Positions 53,803-64,000 of a DNA stretch of 64,000 nucleotides are shown here, piece by piece. Source of the DNA: Phaeodactylum tricornutum CCAP 1055/1 (lineage: Eukaryota > Bacillariophyta > Bacillariophyceae > Surirellales > Neidiaceae); NCBI RefSeq assembly GCF_000150955.2, contig NC_011685.1:620001-684000 (forward strand), in the 5' to 3' direction. Position 1 is the stretch's first letter. Each line of letters starts with the position of its first letter. Position numbers and translations under genes: made by a program. The notes below the pieces were generated by a model. That model saw only the letters and a program-made list of their open reading frames with translations, was not told where the DNA came from and did not search any database.

Positions 53803-54097
53803 TGTTGGGACAAATTGCATTTGCATTATATTTGTCATTGCAGGCAGTGTCGAAGTTTTATTTTTATTTGGTTCCCTATTTTTCCCATTGTGGTTTTGCG
53901 GGGACACATTTCGCCAAGTTTATGTTCATCGTCTCAATGTGAGGGGACTAGAAAAACACTACGACAAGCATATCGGGGTTCGTTATCCCTTTATCTTGGG
54001 TTCATGCTTATAAGTCTTTGTTTTACGTCTTTTTATCGTATCTACAATCCTTTGGTCCCACAGACACGTTTTAGCCCGTTATCGTTGCAGTTTTCTA
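53803..54097 (+). repeat. Right terminal repeat of Copia element 1
   Basis: Starts at a TGTTGGGAC-type LTR start preceded by a short polypurine-like stretch, and ends where similarity to the left repeat ends. Confidence 0.65.
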
Positions 54098-55371
54098 CGT
54101 TGACTCAGATTTTCGTCCAGATTTCTAATCGGCATAACCGTATATCACATTCTTTAATAATTATTCGGTAACAACGATGGAGAAAGAATCTGCTAGGATT
54201 AACAGTAAAGGCAACTGCCTGCTCATCTTCATTTTCTCCATTCTGCCTCTCTAATAAGTCAGTCGAGTAAATATAAATACCGGGAAAAATAGCAGAAAGT
54301 GGAACTGGCGGTATCAGGAGATTAGGTAGCTACAATACGGATAGGTCACTGGGAAGCTGCGGAGAGGGCCTCTCTTTTACGTATTTGACTGAAAAGTTTT
54401 GAATCTATGTCAAAAAGCTCGGAGATGACCTTGCCAGCGTGATGTAGATGCATTAAACTTCTCGTTTCGTGCTAGCGACGGAAAATTTTATGAATGGCTG
54501 GAGTTACTTGCTGTGTATATCTGGCTGACGTTTGCATTAATCGGATTGACTGTGACGGTAATTGTTTTAACTTTTGAGTTCGTTACTTTGAGAATCAATG
54601 ACTGTGAAGCTGAGTCGGAACAAGTGATTGAAAAAACACAAATCCATTTTGCAGCTGGCTGATTTGCCGTTCGAGCAAAAGTGAACCATCCGTGGCAAGG
54701 TTTTACCAAAGAAAGCTATGGAAAGAAGTTTGGTATCAGACAAAAGTCAGCAGCATGAAACAACAGGAAGGGCCACTTCGGACTTCCAGCACCGAAGCTT
54801 TGATTGAAGTATCAAAAAATGCAGCGGTCAGAAAGTCACTGTCATTTGATGCCGCGGGCCGACTCTGTAAAGGCTAGCGCTGAAGGGTCGCTTTTGCTGA
54901 GTTGATTAGCGTAGTCTTCTACAAGGGAACACAAAGATGACGTTCTCAGCATAGAAGTTGAAATAAAGGGACGTGGCCGGCTTGTGCTGCGAGTGTTTGC
55001 AATTAACTAAAAACGATAAGGCTGGCGACTAAGGCTAGGTCTGCACAATGTTTGGTGCGGATTTTTTTGCGACAGATCGGCCAAAGATAAGGCTATTCTG
55101 GCTGACTGACAGTGAACGCAACTCTTAAAAAGCACGATCTAACTTTTGCACGTGGTTCCATCGCAAAAAGCTAACAAAAGAAGACTGATAAATTTTTCGC
55201 TGACTACAATATGTGCAAACCACATTCCGAAAAAGCTCCTAGTAAACCGTCTATGTCAAAACAACTGCTTGCAACGTTGATCGCTTAACAGTTTACTCAC
55301 GGCGACCAAGACCGATTTGAGTATCAAGCCGGCCACACAATGGAGTGAGCGATTGTCTTGGAAGCCCATCA
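54098..55371. other. Gene-poor region, 1.27 kb
   Basis: Between the first Copia element and the 3' end of subtilase 5. Small frames at 54488-54877 are unsupported. No repeats or RNA genes recognised. Confidence 0.4.
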
Positions 55372-57122
55372 TCACCAGCGAGGACGACACGCTCGGTGCC
55401 GGCCACGCTGTGGTGACCACGAACGAAGACATCTGAATCCGCTACAGCATCGCCTAAAAGCGGTGCACACCTGGCCATTAGATTGGCACTGTGGCAATAC
55501 CGGAGAAGGTGTTGGTGCGTTGGAGGGAGAACGAGTGGGTGCCTTTGTAGGAGAACGAGTGGGTGCCTTGGTAGGAGAACGAGTGGGTGCCTTGGTAGGA
55601 GAACGAGTAGGTTCCTTGGTCGGAGCAAGGGTGGGTTTCTTGGTGGGAGCACGAGTGGGCGCCTTGGCCGGAGCAAGGGTAGGGTTCTTGGTTGGAGCAC
55701 GAGTGGCAAAGGGTGTGCGTGTAGGTTGCTTCGTAGTCTGCGGTGTAACGGGAGCGCCAGTTGGATTAGGAGTAGGTCTGCGGGTTGGCGAGCGAGTGGG
55801 CGCCAGTAGAGACGGGGCTACCGGTGGCAATTCCGAAGTGCGCACAAGTCGGTTGGAAGATTCCTTTACATCGCTTATTCCATTCTCCAACGCATCCGAT
55901 GCGATAGAATCGGTGCTTCTTCCCGCTTGTAAGTAGAGCGCGGCAACACCTGCAACGTGTGGAGCAGCCATAGATGTACCTGACTTCGTAGTTGTGCCGT
56001 TGCTTTGAGAAAGCGACAGGATCCCGGATCCTGGTGCAAAGATGTCAACACAACTACCCCAGTTGGACCAGCTCGAACGGCGCTTATCGCTATCAATCGA
56101 ACCAACTGCTAATACTCCCGACGCAGATGCAGGAGAGTAGTTGCAGGCATCATCGTCGCTGTTTCCGGCAGCAACCACAACTACCACGCCTGAATCTGCT
56201 GCGGAAGTTATCGCGTTGTTGAACGAAGTGCTGATGCCTCCCCCAAGGCTCATATTGATCACAATTTTTCGGCTGGGATCTGACATCTTGATCTGGGTTA
56301 CATAGTCAACGCCAGCAATTACTGCACTGTATGATCCACTACCTTTTGCGTTGAGAACCTTCACATCGTGGAGGGACACCGTCTTTGCTACACCGTATGT
56401 TTTCGAACCGACAGTTCCGGCCACATGGGTACCATGCCCGTTGAGATCGGATCCGCACTCTGCATATAGAAGAGACAAATACCGGTCAGTGAGTACTATA
56501 TCATACCTCCAGATTTTGAGTTTGCACAATGTGATTGCAACTAGAAGTAGGCCGTAGAGCAATTTCCATAATACAATGTTGGCCTCGTTGTACACAAAAA
56601 AACCATAAACGTACCTTCAGGAGTGAAGGACACGCAACTCTCGACACGCCCTTCGAGTTCGGAATGATTTGCTTGAATTCCCGTATCAAGAATGTACACT
56701 TCGACACCAAGTCCCGTATACGTGTAATTATATCTTCTGTCGATTGTTCCGTCAACTATGTCAAGCCCCCACGTCGGATCAATCTGTACAGCATCGACCT
56801 CGACAACGGCATCCTCTGATACCAGGAGCACGTCATCCAAATTGAGCATGAAGTTCAACAATGTGTTTGGGAGGTCCTTGACAGCAAATCCTTTCATGGC
56901 ATAGTAGTAGGTCTCTATGATACTGTCTCGGAACGCGCGTTTCAGGACGTGGGTTGCAAAACCCCTAGAATCCGAGATGCTTGGATTCAATTCTATTATG
57001 TATTGTCCCGGAATCGAACGACCTGCCAGCGCACGGTTGAGCTTGCGGTGTGGGCCCAAAGTGGCCAACACCGGTAGCAGAAACAGTGCATTTACCGTGG
57101 TGATCCAGCAAATAAGGTTCAT
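55372..57122 (-). CDS. Subtilisin-like protease, paralog 5, with stalk and six-Cys tail
   Basis: Exons 57122-56615 and 56459-55372 (intron 155 nt, phase 1) give 531 aa. Signal peptide MNLICWITTVNALFLLPVLA, propeptide GQYIIELNPSISDS, then EVYILDTGI, NGHGTHVAG, VVAAGNSD and SGTSMAAPHVAG. The stalk has first PTRRPTPNPTGAPVTPQT, then several nearly perfect eight-residue units (APTRSPTK) that are 24-base tandem repeats in DNA. The six-Cys tail has the same spacing as paralogs 2 and 4 and ends CRPRW. It is flanked on both sides by Copia elements. All catalytic residues are present. Confidence 0.92.
55525..55690. repeat. 24-base tandem repeats encoding the APTRSPTK stalk
   Basis: Units like GGAGAACGAGTGGGTGCCTT(GGTA) recur with period 24; the first three or four are almost identical, then they diverge to GGAGCAAGGGTGGG-type units. 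Read on the minus strand, each encodes eight residues of the subtilase 5 stalk. Confidence 0.9.
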
Positions 57123-57778
57123 GGCTTTTCAATGCTTCACGAAAAATGTACATCCGCTTTGTTCGTTGTTTGCGGAATAGCGGCTGGTAGATATGTGTGG
57201 TAGGTTCTACAGATCGGTACCAATGTAAAAATGCTCGTCGGAGGGGAATAGTCGGAGTGCAATCGCCCCTCCACTGCCCTCCGTTCTGACATAAATTTCT
57301 CCATTCCCATGACCTTAAATATATTGAGGTTAACTGCTTGCAGTTAACATTTTCCAATGACCGGAAAATACAATGAGTCCCGGGTTTCGGAGAAAATATT
57401 TGAAAAACGGTGTATGTGTATATTGATTTTTAAAATTAAGATGGGAAATAGATCATTAACTAAATTTGCAAAGTTCACACACGAAGCGCCGAAATTTGAG
57501 ATGACTGTCGATCGGACAACTCTCAGTTTCCGACCATGAACAACATAGCAGCTAATGTAAATACAAATAACAACGATTGTGAAATTTGTGCTTCCTTGCC
57601 AGTATATAACAATTGAAAATTCTCACAGACAGTTGAAAGCCAAGTAAGTAGGTTGTAATCCATTCTCACTTCCTCATCGTTGTTCGCCTTCCTCATGAGG
57701 GGTCGCACACCTCCTTGCTATGGATGAGAGAGCTAGTGGCAAGTGCCAACTTCGCCAAAAAACAACTCGCAAGAAGAA
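57123..57778. promoter_or_regulatory. Upstream region of subtilase 5
   Basis: 656 bases between the start of subtilase 5 and the target-site duplication of Copia element 2. AT-rich from 57310. No gene supported. The element lies about 660 bases upstream of the subtilase ATG. Confidence 0.4.
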
Positions 57779-57783
57779 AGACA

Positions 57784-57989
57784 TGTTGATCCAACTCCCG
57801 GTAAGGACAACGTCTCACCAGAAGTTCAATCACTTACTGCTAAACGCCAAGTCACTTCCGTCCCACACACAACGAATCACAGCCCCACAGTCCCTACAAA
57901 TATCCAAGAGTACAGTGTAGACTCATAATCTTCGTAGTTCATCGTTTTCCTCAACTGTGATCTCCATCGTCGTTTTGTGTTCTTCAATA
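57784..57989 (+). repeat. Left LTR of Copia element 2
   Basis: 206 bases starting TGTTGATCC and ending TTCAATA; about 97.6% identical to the right LTR. Preceded by AGACA. Confidence 0.92.
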
Positions 57990-60900
57990 GAACTACGAAG
58001 CAACCCCACCGTCTTTACGCCCCTAACCCTGCCCTCCCGCCCATCCGCAACCTCTTCGGTCAGGATGTCGACCTCGGCTCATTTCAAACTGAGCGACTTT
58101 CCTCACACAGTCCTCGACCCGATCGCCACCCTCACCGTCCCACCGACCTACGCGACCATCAAGCGTGCCCAACGCCAGCTCATGACTAACGCCGCCGCCA
58201 TTCCCACACTCAACGGAGGTGGCGCCCACGGCCATATGGCCTTGACCCTGACCGCCCTTGCCTACACCGACATCAGCGACGTCCCGTTCGTCATTCCCGT
58301 CGCCCCTCCGGCCAATCCGCCTCCCGGCGCCACGCAACCACAAATCACCGAAAACAACCGCATTCATCAACGCGACGCCAACATCTACAACCTTTATGTC
58401 GCCGTCAACAACGCGCTTCGCCAGCAACTTCTCGACGCAGTCCCCCGCATTTATGTCAGCGCCCTCGCCCATTCCATGTTCGAGTTTAGCAACGTCACTT
58501 GCCTCGACTTGCTCTCGCACCTCTGGACCAAATACGGTACCATCAAGCCCGCCGAGCTCCAGAAAAATTTCCAGTCCATGTACACCCCTTGGAACACGAC
58601 CGAACCGATTGAATCAGTTTTTCTTCAGCTCGACGAGGCCATCGCTTTCTCTGTCGACGGTAACGACCCCATCTCGGAAGCTGCTGCTGTTCGCGCTGGC
58701 TACGAAGTCATTGCGCACTCGGGCCTGCTCCTCCCAGACTGCAAGGAATGGCGCAAATTGCCTACTGCTGCTCACACCCTTGCCCATTTCCAGCAGCACT
58801 TTTCCCTTGCCGACGAAGACCGGCGCCTCACGGCCACCACCGGTTCCCTCGGCTACGCCAACGTGCTTGCTGCTGCCCCCTCTCTCGCTCCTGCCACGAC
58901 CTCCGACGCTCTCAGCCTTCCTTTCTCTGCGCTCTCTGTGTCCCAGACTTCTGTCTCTTCGCCGGACATGACCTATTGCTGGACCCGTGTTACCAGCAAA
59001 AACCGGCGCCATACGAGCGCCACGTGCAAGAACAAGGCCCCTGGCCATCGCGACGACGCGACCGCCACCAACACTCTCGGCGGATCCACCAAGGTTTGGA
59101 CCGCTCCCCAGCCCCCTGAATAGGAAAGAGGGACGGCTACGCCGATGGTTAACTCTAATAATACCGATTATTTAAATCATATTACTAGTCTTAATTCATC
59201 TGTAGTCCCCTCCCCGCCTAGTCCCCATACCTCGGCCATTGCCGACACCGGATGCACGGGCCATTACATCACCGTCAACTGCCCCCACACCCACAAACGT
59301 CCTGCAAGCCCCAGCCTTGCCGTCCGTGTCCCTAACGGCGCCGTCCTCCACTCAAGCCACATTGCCACCCTGGCCCTCCCTGGCTTTTCCCCTTCTGCTT
59401 GCCAGGCCCACATCTTCCCGGGGCTTACCTCGCACCCACTCATTTCGATTGGACAACTTTGTGACGACGGCTGCACTGCCACTTTCTCAGCCACTCGCCT
59501 CGAGATCCACCGCGACACTACACTACTCCTCTCCGGCACTCGTGCACCCACTACCGGCCTCTGGCACCTTGATCTTACCCCTGCCAAGCCTCCTGCCACA
59601 GCCCACGCTCTTGTTCCAAACACTCCCCTTGCTGACCGCGTCGCTTTTATTCATGCCTCGCTCTTCTCCCCGGCTCTCTCCACATGGTGCCAGGCCCTCG
59701 ACTCCGGCCATCTTGCAACCTTTCCCGAACTTTCCTCCCGCCAGGTCCGCAAATATCCACCTCATTCCCCCGCCATGGTCAAGGGCCACCTCGACCAACA
59801 ACGCGCAAACCTTCGCTCCACCAAGCTTCCCCCTGTAGGTTCCCCCATCACGACGGAGCCCCCTGCCGCCGCTGTGCCCGACCTTGACCCTCCCGACGCC
59901 CACCCGGTCACACGCACACACCATGTCTTTGTTGCCCACCAACGGGTCACCGGTCAGATCTACACGGACCAACCGGGCCGCTTCCTCACTCCCTCCAGTG
60001 CCGGCCACAACGATATGCTTGTTCTCTATGATTACGACAGCAATGCTATCCACGTCGAACTCATGAAGAACAAGTCCGGCCCGAGATTCTAGCCGCCTAT
60101 AAGCGCGCTCATGCTCTTTTCACCTAGCGCGGCCTTCGTCCCCAACTCTAGCGTCTTGACAACGAAGCCTCTGCAGCCCTCCAGTCCTTCATGTCCTCCG
60201 AGCACGTGGACTTTCAGCTGGCACCCTCCCCATCTACACCGTCGTAATGCAGCCGAACGGGCCATCCGCACCTTCAAGAACCACTTTATTGCTGGTCTCT
60301 GCACCACTAACCCGGATTTTCCCTTGCATCTTTGGGACCGCCTCCTCCCACAGGCCCTCATTACCCTCAATCTTCTTCGTCGCTCCCGCATCAATCCCAA
60401 GTTGTCCGCCCACGCACAACTTCACGGTGCCTTCGACTACAACCGCACCCCGCTCGCTCCTCCTGGCACTCGCGTCTTAGTTCATGTCAAGCCCGCTGTT
60501 CGCGAAACCTGGGCCCCCCATGCTGTTGAAGGTTGGTATCTCGGCCCCGCTCTCAACCATTATCGCTGCCATCGCGTCTGGGTCACGGAAACACGTGCCG
60601 AACGTGTTGCTGACACCCTTTCCTGGTTCCCGACCCGCATTCCCATGCCCGCCGCTTCGTCCACCGACCGCGCCCTGGCCGCCGCCCGTGACCTCGTCCA
60701 CGCCCTCCAGAATCCTTCCCCTGCGTCTCCGTTCGCCCCCCTCGATGCCACCCAGCACCAGGCACTCACAGATCTTGCCACCCTCTTTGCCACTGTGGCC
60801 GCCCCAGCCGACGACGTCCCTGCACCCGCTCCCGTGCCTCCGGTCCGGCCCCCTGCCCCAGCAACTCACCTTGCTCAGGTCCGTTTTGCCGTTCCGCTTG

Positions 60901-62854
60901 TCACGGCCGAACATGCCCCGGCACTTCCGAGGTTGCCCATTCCGGCCCCAGCACTTCCGAGGGTGCCCACCCTGGCCACCTATCACTCTCGCACCGGCAA
61001 CCCCGGCCGTCGCCGCCGCACAGCACGCAAACAACCGGCAACCCCAACCCTAGTTCCGGCGCATCCCCACAACACCCGCACCCGACCCTTTCTTGTCCCG
61101 GCTTCCGCCAACGCCGTTGTTGACCCCGCAACCGGCACCTCCTTGGAATATCGCCACCTGCGCTCCGGCCCCGACGCTCCCGATTGGATTCGCGCCGCCG
61201 CCAACGAAATTGGACGGCTCACCCAAGGCAACCCGCCCCACAGTACCACCGGCAGCCACACCATGCACTTCATCGCGCATAATGCCATTCCTCCTGGTCG
61301 CAAGGCAACCTACTTGCGCATTGTCGCCAGCATTCGCCCCCAAAAGGCCGAACCCAAGCGCATCCGGTTCACCGTTGGTGGCAACCTAGTTCAGTACCCC
61401 GGAAAGGTTAGCACCCCAACTGCTGATATCACCACCGCCAAGATCCTCTTCAATAGCGTCCTCTCCACGCCCGCCGCCAAGTTTATGTGTATTGACATCA
61501 AGGATTTCTATCTTGGCACCCCCATGGCTCGTTACGAATACATGCGCATCCCGGTTCCTGACATTCCTCCCACCATCATGGCTCATTACCAGTTAGCTCC
61601 ACTCATTCACAACAACTCTGTTACCGTCGAAATTCGCAAAGGTATGTACGGCCTACCCCAAGCCGGCATTCTCGCCCACGACCGTCTAGTTGAACACCTT
61701 GCTGCCCACGGCTACGTTAAGACGAAGCATACCGCCGGCCTTTTTCGCCACGTCACACGCCCGATTCAGTTTACCCTAGTTGTGGACGACTTTGGAGTGA
61801 AATACACTGGCACCGAACACGCGCAACACCTTATCGACACTCTACAAGCACTTTACACCATCACCATTGACTGGGACGGTACTCGTTATCTCGGACTTAC
61901 ACTTGCTTGGGATTATGAGCGTCGAACCCTCGACATGTCCATGCCCGACTACATCGACCAAGCCCTAACCCGCTTTCAACGATCGCCCCCTCCTACGTCT
62001 CAACATGCACCTCACCCTTGGACCCCTCCAACTTATGGCGTTGCAACTCAACTCACACCAGTCCCTGATACCACTGAACCTCTCAATGCATCCGACAAGA
62101 CCCACCTGCAAGAAATCATCGGAACCCTACTTTACTACGCTAGGGCTGTCGACTCGACCATTCTCGTGGCTCTCGGCACTCCGGCCTCGGCACAGTCAAC
62201 TGCAACCCAAGCGACCCTTCACGCCGCCGAACATTTACTTGACTACTGTGCCACTAACCCACATGCTACGGTACGTTTTCAGGCTAGCGACATGTGTTTA
62301 CACATTCATAGTGACGCTTCCTACCTTTCCGAGTCGAAAGCCCGTTCTCGTGCTGCAGGTCATTTTTTCCTCAGCAGTCGACCCCAAGATCCCAATGCTG
62401 CTCCCGCTCCGACTGATCCGGACCCTCCCAATAATGGTGCTATTCATACGCATAGTTCCATCATGTCCGTTGTTCTTTCCTCGGCCACCGAAGCAGAACT
62501 CGGTGCCCTCTTTTACAACGCCAAGGACGCCACCGCTTTCCGGGTCACTCTCGACGAGCTTGGCCACAATCAGCCACCTACCCCTATTCAGACCGATAAC
62601 GCTTGTGCCTCCGGCATTGCCAATGAAACCATCAAGCAACGACGTTCTAAAGCCATTGACATGCGTTTCTACTGGGTTAAAGACCGCGTCGAGCAAAAAC
62701 AGTTTATTATTTACTGGCAACCCGGCCTCACGAATTTGGCCGACTATTTCTCCAAGCATCATTCTCCCGCACATCATCGCAAAATGCGCTCGCACTACCT
62801 TTTTGAACAGTCACCAACCAATGACATAGCAACTTCTCATTTGCAGCAAGGGTG

Positions 62855-63060
62855 TGTTGATCCAACTCCTGGTAAGGACAACGTCTCACCAGAAGTTCAA
62901 TTGCCTACTGCTAAACGCCAAGTCACTTCCGTCCCACACACAACAAATCACAGCCCCACAGTCCCTACAAATATCCAAGAGTACAGTGTAGACTCATAAT
63001 CTTCGTAGTTCATCGTTTTCCTCAACTGTGATCTCCATCGTCGTTTTGTGTTCTTCAATA
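62855..63060 (+). repeat. Right LTR of Copia element 2
   Basis: 206 bases with the same ends as the left LTR, followed by the AGACA duplication at 63061-63065. Confidence 0.92.
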
Positions 63061-63065
63061 AGACA

Positions 63066-64000
63066 TCCATACCATATTCCAAAATTCGAGTATAAATCAG
63101 CCTTGTATTCCTTGCCTGCAAGCCAGACCGTAGACATGTGGCTACATCTGATGGCGGAGTCGATCTGTTAGGCTTGGACAGCATAGCCCGGCTCGGGATG
63201 TGAAAGTATTTGAACTGAAGAAGAATACTTCTAAGTCTGTTAAGATTGCTGCCCTGACTAGATGCATATTTACTGCTGGCAATATCAAATTATTGTAATC
63301 AGAGATCAGGCTTGCTTATCCATTTTCTGCTTTCGCGAGCTTCCCAGATTTGTCGTTTGATGTGTTGTGGCATTCATTGTTCTTTCTTCCAACAGAAGCA
63401 TTAAATTGATGACTGTCTTTGAAACTCCCTTGCAGTCGCATGGACTAGACAGTTTCTGCAGCATGTCGAAGGAAAAGGCTTCGAAGTAGTGGTCACCGAC
63501 TTCTTTGGCTAGACCGGCAGTAGGCTGGGAAAAGAAGTCAGCGGCGTTCACTAGTCGAAGAAAAATGACTTGGGTCGAATTATAAATATGCTACTGGCCA
63601 ACTTCTCTCTAATTGTTGATATAAGTGTTTTTCTGGCGGTATTTCCAAATTTTTGGTGATCAAGCAATCTCCCGGGATTTTGAGAAACGCAAGTCTGTCA
63701 GCTGCTGGGCCGCCGGAGGAATTTACTGCGCAACAGTAACCCGTTGGGGCAAAGACTGTTGATCGAGCTTTGACCGTCGCGCAACACTTCGATCACCATT
63801 TCACAGACCATCCTGTTCTTTCCGTTGGTAGTATTTCATGGGATGATCCCTAATACTGCTGGATATTCTGCATGGTCCCGTTTCAATAAGCTACCAACAC
63901 GGTACCGATAATCATAGAATCAGTTTCTATAACGACGTTTGCGCAATACTAGCGCTTATGTACTACGGAAAGACAATCACTTCTCAGAAGGGGTACCTCC
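63066..64000. other. Right end of window, no supported gene
   Basis: 935 bases flanking Copia element 2. An 81-codon minus frame (63306-63551) has some protein-like composition but no start context, partner exon or family feature. The 63562-63680 stretch weakly resembles 42665-42790. Confidence 0.4.

Larger units (their letters stand above)
48046..54097 (+). mobile_element. Ty1/Copia LTR retroelement, broken
   Basis: A Copia-order element of about 6 kb. Parts in order: a left terminal repeat, a primer-binding-like site just inside it (similar to the initiator-Met tRNA complement), a gag-like region at about 48.9-50.1 kb, an aspartic protease near 50.4 kb (DSHADTCC), reverse transcriptase at about 52.1-52.9 kb, RNase H at about 53.0-53.7 kb, and a right terminal repeat starting near TGTTGGGAC at 53.8 kb. 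Its coding style is AT-rich, unlike the flanking genes. It is broken, with roughly half a dozen or more breaks. The two terminal repeats share about 96% identity over 148 bases, so insertion is not very recent. It lies between subtilases 4 and 5. Confidence 0.88.
57779..63065 (+). mobile_element. Ty1/Copia LTR retroelement (diatom type), nearly whole, with 5-bp target duplication
   Basis: A Copia element of about 5.28 kb bounded by 206-base LTRs (57784-57989 and 62855-63060) and a 5-base direct repeat AGACA on both sides. Parts in order: gag with a Cys/His knuckle-like end (about 58.0-59.1 kb), aspartic protease (ADTGCTGHY, near 59.24), integrase (about 59.4-60.6), reverse transcriptase (LVVDDFGVKYTG, about 61.3-62.1) and RNase H (about 62.3-62.8), so protease-integrase-RT-RNase H order is Copia. 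Codon use is strikingly C-rich (third-position C), unlike element 1. The coding part shows about two breaks, one possibly a frame arrangement the family uses. LTRs differ at about five of 206 positions, so it is young. Resembles the CoDi groups described in diatoms; group not assigned. Confidence 0.93.

Noticed and set aside
58023-61034. Long minus-strand frames across Copia element 2
   Set aside because: Shadows caused by the C-rich composition of the element's coding strand.
63306-63551. 81-codon minus-strand frame at the right end
   Set aside because: Composition is only mildly protein-like and no start context, intron or family feature supports it.
1-64000. CRISPR arrays, bacterial operons, rRNA or tRNA genes
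   Set aside because: The window is eukaryotic; no spaced direct-repeat array, no rRNA-like block and no convincing tRNA cloverleaf was seen by eye. A dedicated tRNA scan would be needed to exclude tRNAs fully.

Overview
The window looks like nuclear DNA of a diatom, most likely a pennate one such as Phaeodactylum; the species itself is not proven. The evidence is short introns (about 80-155 nt), compact gene spacing, several proteins whose N-termini end in diatom-type plastid cleavage motifs (…SFAP, …SAFAV, …AFVP), heme and RNA-processing genes of eukaryotic type, and Ty1/Copia elements of the kind that dominate diatom repeats.

Left part (1-40.4 kb): gene-dense and almost repeat-free. In order: a zinc-finger protein (-, running off the left edge), coproporphyrinogen III oxidase (+), a membrane protein with a zinc-ribbon/HNH-like core (-), a DUF2358 plastid-type protein (-), a PPR-like plastid-type protein (+), a lone subtilisin-like protease (-), a mitochondrial-type DNA/RNA nuclease (+), a small plastid-type membrane protein (-), a Ser/Arg-rich coiled-coil protein (+), a SET methyltransferase (-), a 2OG-Fe(II) dioxygenase (-), a peroxisomal enoyl-CoA isomerase (+), a WDR33/Pfs2 polyadenylation factor with an added KH domain (-), a type II membrane protein resembling a glycosyltransferase (+), a spliced four-helix membrane protein (-), a coiled-coil protein (-), a membrane-anchored cysteine synthase (+), eIF3j (-), D-aminoacyl-tRNA deacylase (-), a PP2C phosphatase (-), a spliced small protein (+) and a three-exon DIS3-like RNB exoribonuclease (+). 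They form no pathway cluster; at most several share plastid targeting.

Right part (40.4-64 kb): four more subtilisin-like proteases, all on the minus strand, separated by gene-poor DNA and two Copia retroelements (about 48.05-54.10 and 57.78-63.06 kb). With the copy at 10.6-11.9 kb there are five paralogs. All are secreted S8 proteases with an I9-type propeptide and one phase-1 intron at the same codon, just before the catalytic-His block. Three carry a Pro/Thr-rich repeat stalk and a C-terminal six-Cys module with invariant spacing resembling a cystine knot; two end right after the protease domain. This expanded, modular family is the most unusual thing in the window.

Exon borders were deduced by eye from GT/AG sites, frame continuity and, for the proteases, agreement among paralogs. 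No database search was run.
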